Shown here: piece after piece, positions 37,762 to 40,103 of the stretch
How the letters are laid out: each line of letters starts with the position of its first letter
Numbering within the stretch: position 1 is the first letter of the stretch
Source of the DNA: Minisyncoccota bacterium
GTDB taxonomy: Bacteria; Patescibacteriota; Minisyncoccia; Phycocordibacterales; Zambryskibacteraceae
NCBI GenBank assembly: GCA_025450175.1
Contig: JANWHY010000006.1
Location: 1-40,103 of the forward strand
Direction of reading: 5' to 3'
DNA length: 40,103 nt
The notes under the pieces: generated by a model
What the model saw: the letters and a program-made list of their open reading frames with translations, nothing else
What the model was told of the DNA's origin: nothing
Database searches by the model: none
Position numbers and translations under genes: made by a program

Positions 37762-39946
37762 CTTTTTCCTGCCTGCCGGCAGGCAGGTCTAACTTATGGG
37801 GATTATGGTTGGGACAAAGTTTGTCTGAACATCTTTCTGGAATAGTCTTCGTGCCATCCATCATTAGAGAGCCGCATAGTTTGCAGATCTCACCTGTGGG
37901 TTTGGCCTTTATCGCATAGCGACAGTCAGGATAGTTGGTACATGAGTAGAAGACGCCGAAGCGGCCGCGACGCTCGGACATAAAACCTTTCTTACATACG
38001 GGACAGCCGACTCCAGTCGAGTTGGCGCGGGCTTGCTCCTCATCCTTCTTTACAAACTTACACTTGGGATAGCGTGCACATGCGGTGAAGAATCCGAACT
38101 TGCCTTCGCGTGTTACGAGATTTCCCTTGCCACACTTGGGGCAGAGCTCTCCTGTGTCCTTGGGTCCTTCGAGCTCCTTACCTTCTATGGTGCGAGCACC
38201 TTGGCACTCGGGGAACTTCTCACAAGATAAGAACTTTCCACCCTTGCCGAGCTTAATGATCATCCCGGCTCCACAGACAGGACACTTGTGCTCTGGATCA
38301 GCCTTGCCAAGATTGGTCTGCTTCTCCACCTTCTCCTTATCTCGCACATCTTTGTGGAAGGGTGTGTAGAAGTCGGAAAGAGTTTTCTTATATGTGCGAT
38401 CGCCTTGGGCTATATCATCGAGCTTGTTCTCCATATCTGCAGTGAAGGAGTCTGAGATATAAGTAGGGAAGTGTTCTTCTAAGAAATTAGATACGACCTC
38501 GCCAGTATCGGTGGGATGGAGAGCCTTGTTGATCTTATCTATATAGTTGCGGTCTTCGAGGGTCTTAATAATAGAAGCGTAGGTGGATGGTCGGCCGATG
38601 CCGCGCTTCTCTAGCTCTTTGACTAGACCGGCTTCGGAGTAACGGGCGGGAGGTTGAGTCTCCTTCTCTTCAGAATTCATATCCAGGAGTTTCAGCGACT
38701 CGCCAATAGTTAATGTAGGAAGAAGGACATCCTCACTCGCGGCTCGGGGATCGGCCTTGAGCCAGCCGTCGAAAAGTATTCGAGATCCGTTTAACCAGAA
38801 ATCTGGTATGGAACTCTTCTCGATGTTTGATACAACCTTAGTTCTCATGATCTCTGCCGACTGCATTTGGCTCGAGACTGTCCTCTGCCAGATGAGTTGG
38901 TAAAGTTTCTGTTCTTGCTCATTTGCTCCAGCACGCTCTAGATTGATATGGGTAGGGCGTATAGCTTCATGAGCTTCTTGAGCATTCTTGGACTTCTTGG
39001 CGTAGACGTGAGATTCGAAATACTTCTCACCATACTTACTCTTCACAAGCTTCTCAATATCTTTGCGCGCCGCCGCTCCCAAGTTGGTCGAGTCGGTACG
39101 CATGTAGGTGATGTGCCCAGCTTCATAGAGCTTTTGAGCTAAGCTCATCGTGCGACTAGGAGCAAGACCGAGGCGTGAACTTGCGTATTGGTGGAGAGTA
39201 GAGGTGATGAAGGGTGCGCGAGGTGAGCGAGCGACTTTAGTCTCCTTAATATCCGTGATAGACCAAGAACCTTGCTTACCTTCCTCCAATATTTTCTCCA
39301 CCTCAGTTTTATCTGTCGGCTCTTTAGAACAGACGAAGTCGAGCTGGTGTCTGCCATTATCCTCAAGCTTGGCAGTAATAGTCCAGAAGGTTTCTGGCTT
39401 GAAGGCGCGGATCTCACGCTCGCGCTCCATGATGATGCGGAGTGCGGGGGATTGTACTCGGCCCGCTGAGAGTCCGTAACGGACCTTCTTCCATATAAGT
39501 CCGGAGAGGTCGTAACCCACGAGACGGTCGAGCACGCGGCGTGCCTCCTGGGCTTCGCGTAAGTGTGTATCTATAGAGCGTGGGTGCTCCAGGGCTTCTT
39601 CTACTGCCTCCTTTGTAATCTCATGGAAGACTATGCGCTTAGGGTCTTTTAGACCAACGGCCTCGCTGACGTGCCAGGCAATAGCTTCTCCCTCACGGTC
39701 GGGGTCGGTAGCGAGAATCACCTCGTCTGATTTGTGAGCGAGCCTCTTAATCTCACTAATAACTTTCTCCTTACCCTTCACCACGGTGTAAGAGGGCACG
39801 AAGCCAGCTTCGAGATCTATGGCATCTTTGTTCGATTTTGGTAAATCACGTATGTGTCCCACCGATGCTACGACTTTGAAATCCTTTCCAAGATATTTCT
39901 CAATAGTCTTCGCTTTCGAGGGAGACTCTACAATTAATAATTTCAT
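37754..39946 (-). CDS. topA: DNA topoisomerase I with four C-terminal zinc ribbons and an LPAGRQ tail
   Basis: The 730-residue type IA enzyme begins MKLLIVESPSKAKTIEKYLG (Toprim domain, acidic ATDPDREGEAIAW). It has the catalytic tyrosine in HITYMRTDST, GRVQSPALRII and QPPARYSEAGLVKELEKRGIGRPSTYA. After about residue 580 come zinc ribbons with CPVCGAG, CPKCGKG, CPVCKKG and CKLCGSL. The ATG at 39946 is chosen because the upstream frame runs through a hairpin and carries no homology. The last residues (LPAGRQEKAK) include six encoded by a 20-bp perfect palindrome. Confidence 0.96.
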   Translation of the reverse strand: MKLLIVESPSKAKTIEKYLGKDFKVVASVGHIRDLPKSNKDAIDLEAGFVPSYTVVKGKEKVISEIKRLAHKSDEVILATDPDREGEAIAWHVSEAVGLKDPKRIVFHEITKEAVEEALEHPRSIDTHLREAQEARRVLDRLVGYDLSGLIWKKVRYGLSAGRVQSPALRIIMEREREIRAFKPETFWTITAKLEDNGRHQLDFVCSKEPTDKTEVEKILEEGKQGSWSITDIKETKVARSPRAPFITSTLHQYASSRLGLAPSRTMSLAQKLYEAGHITYMRTDSTNLGAAARKDIEKLVKSKYGEKYFESHVYAKKSKNAQEAHEAIRPTHINLERAGANEQEQKLYQLIWQRTVSSQMQSAEIMRTKVVSNIEKSSIPDFWLNGSRILFDGWLKADPRAASEDVLLPTLTIGESLKLLDMNSEEKETQPPARYSEAGLVKELEKRGIGRPSTYASIIKTLEDRNYIDKINKALHPTDTGEVVSNFLEEHFPTYISDSFTADMENKLDDIAQGDRTYKKTLSDFYTPFHKDVRDKEKVEKQTNLGKADPEHKCPVCGAGMIIKLGKGGKFLSCEKFPECQGARTIEGKELEGPKDTGELCPKCGKGNLVTREGKFGFFTACARYPKCKFVKKDEEQARANSTGVGCPVCKKGFMSERRGRFGVFYSCTNYPDCRYAIKAKPTGEICKLCGSLMMDGTKTIPERCSDKLCPNHNPHKLDLPAGRQEKAK
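37768..37787. repeat. Perfect 20-bp palindrome encoding LPAGRQ in topA
   Basis: CCTGCCTGCC/GGCAGGCAGG, close to the 3' end of topA and read in frame. From memory, LPAGRQ-encoding palindromes of this type recur in proteins of CPR and other groundwater genomes. Confidence 0.8.
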
Positions 39947-40013
39947 TGTATTGAAGTACACAAATACTATAGATACATTTTTATTGCAAATTTCCGAGTA
40001 AGTTAAAGACAAA

Positions 40014-40103
40014 TTAAAGCGGCGCTGCGTGGGTACGCAGCGCCGCGGAGGCGAGCCTCTCTTCGAAGAGTCCCGTCTCGATGAGGTACTCAACCCGACG
40101 ACG
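40014..40103 (-). CDS. Possible C-terminal fragment of an edge-cut gene
   Basis: One minus-strand frame is open from the window edge to a TAA at 40014-40016 and reads plausibly (RVEYLIETGLFEERLA). The final codons lie inside the hairpin at 40019-40046. Only 29 residues are visible and another frame is also open, so the call is tentative. Confidence 0.25.
   Translation of the reverse strand, partial: RRRVEYLIETGLFEERLASAALRTHAAPL
40019..40046. terminator. Strong GC hairpin upstream of topA
   Basis: A perfect 12-bp stem GCGGCGCTGCGT/ACGCAGCGCCGC with a 4-nt loop. The minus-strand tail is TTTAATTTGTCTTT, suited to terminating a gene that enters from the right edge. Confidence 0.7.

Noticed and set aside
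39947-40093. An upstream extension of topA by 49 residues
   Set aside because: The frame runs through a perfect 12-bp hairpin and has no Toprim homology; MKLLIVESPSKAKTIE at 39946 is the normal N-terminus.

Overview
The window looks like chromosome of a Candidate Phyla Radiation (Patescibacteria) bacterium, most like Parcubacteria. This rests on short housekeeping proteins (ThrRS and ProRS without editing domains, a small IF-2, a short SMC-like protein), a class I lysyl-tRNA synthetase, a secreted PG-binding/fibronectin-type III protein, many genes with a -10 box abutting the start codon, and a palindrome encoding LPAGRQ in topA. TGA is used as a normal stop (for example the proS/mreB overlap), so the genetic code is standard. 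No rRNA, CRISPR array, insertion sequence or integrase was found.

Layout. 1-5.5 kb: edge-cut SPFH membrane protein, FAD oxidoreductase, pterin carbinolamine dehydratase, LOG-type nucleotide hydrolase, anchored FKBP, a short delta-prime-like clamp-loader protein, frr and rseP. 5.5-10.7 kb: a candidate antisense-oriented small RNA, then proS-mreB-mreC-(mreD-like)-mrdA for cell-wall elongation. 10.8-17.3 kb: greA, class I lysS, then thrS and dnaE on the minus strand with a 29-residue membrane miniprotein between them. 17.4-22.5 kb: rnhB, Nudix, rpmF, a nusB-Nudix fusion, rnc and an SMC-like ATPase. 22.5-24 kb: an accessory island around an autoregulated TrpR-type repressor. 24-27.4 kb: rnr, a tRNA cluster (Leu, Lys, Cys, Leu), a PG-binding/FnIII protein and tRNA-Gly. 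27.4-33.2 kb: infB-rbfA (minus), cysteine desulfurase and a ClpB-type disaggregase (plus). 33.2-40.1 kb: tRNA-Tyr, rpmG, a GIY-YIG gene overlapping tRNA-Trp, orphan genes, tRNA-Leu-miaA, parB and topA.

Two gene styles alternate. Core genes sit in tight operons, and at least a dozen have a -10 hexamer 6-9 nt before the ATG and no Shine-Dalgarno, as expected for leaderless mRNA. Small orphan genes (SPFH, 29-aa, Nudix, 22578-23000, 23593-23919, 51-aa, 35377-35739) mostly carry their own sigma70-type promoter, a Shine-Dalgarno site and a strong GC hairpin at the stop.

The most unusual structure is a two-copy element immediately 3' of tRNA-Lys(CUU) and tRNA-Tyr(GUA). An 81-nt core (75/81 identical, with changes only in loops, junctions or end pairs) is bracketed by an inverted and a direct copy of the 3' end of its own host tRNA. 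The element predicts a three-way junction whose inverted arm is antisense to the tRNA T-arm and acceptor. I know of no described family matching it, but I could not search. Other notable points are palindromes inside coding frames (topA, cysteine desulfurase, rpmG), a ClpB carrying a ClpP-loop-like IGF tripeptide, an SMC without a hinge, and a pair of near-identical palindromic operators flanking the TrpR-like gene.
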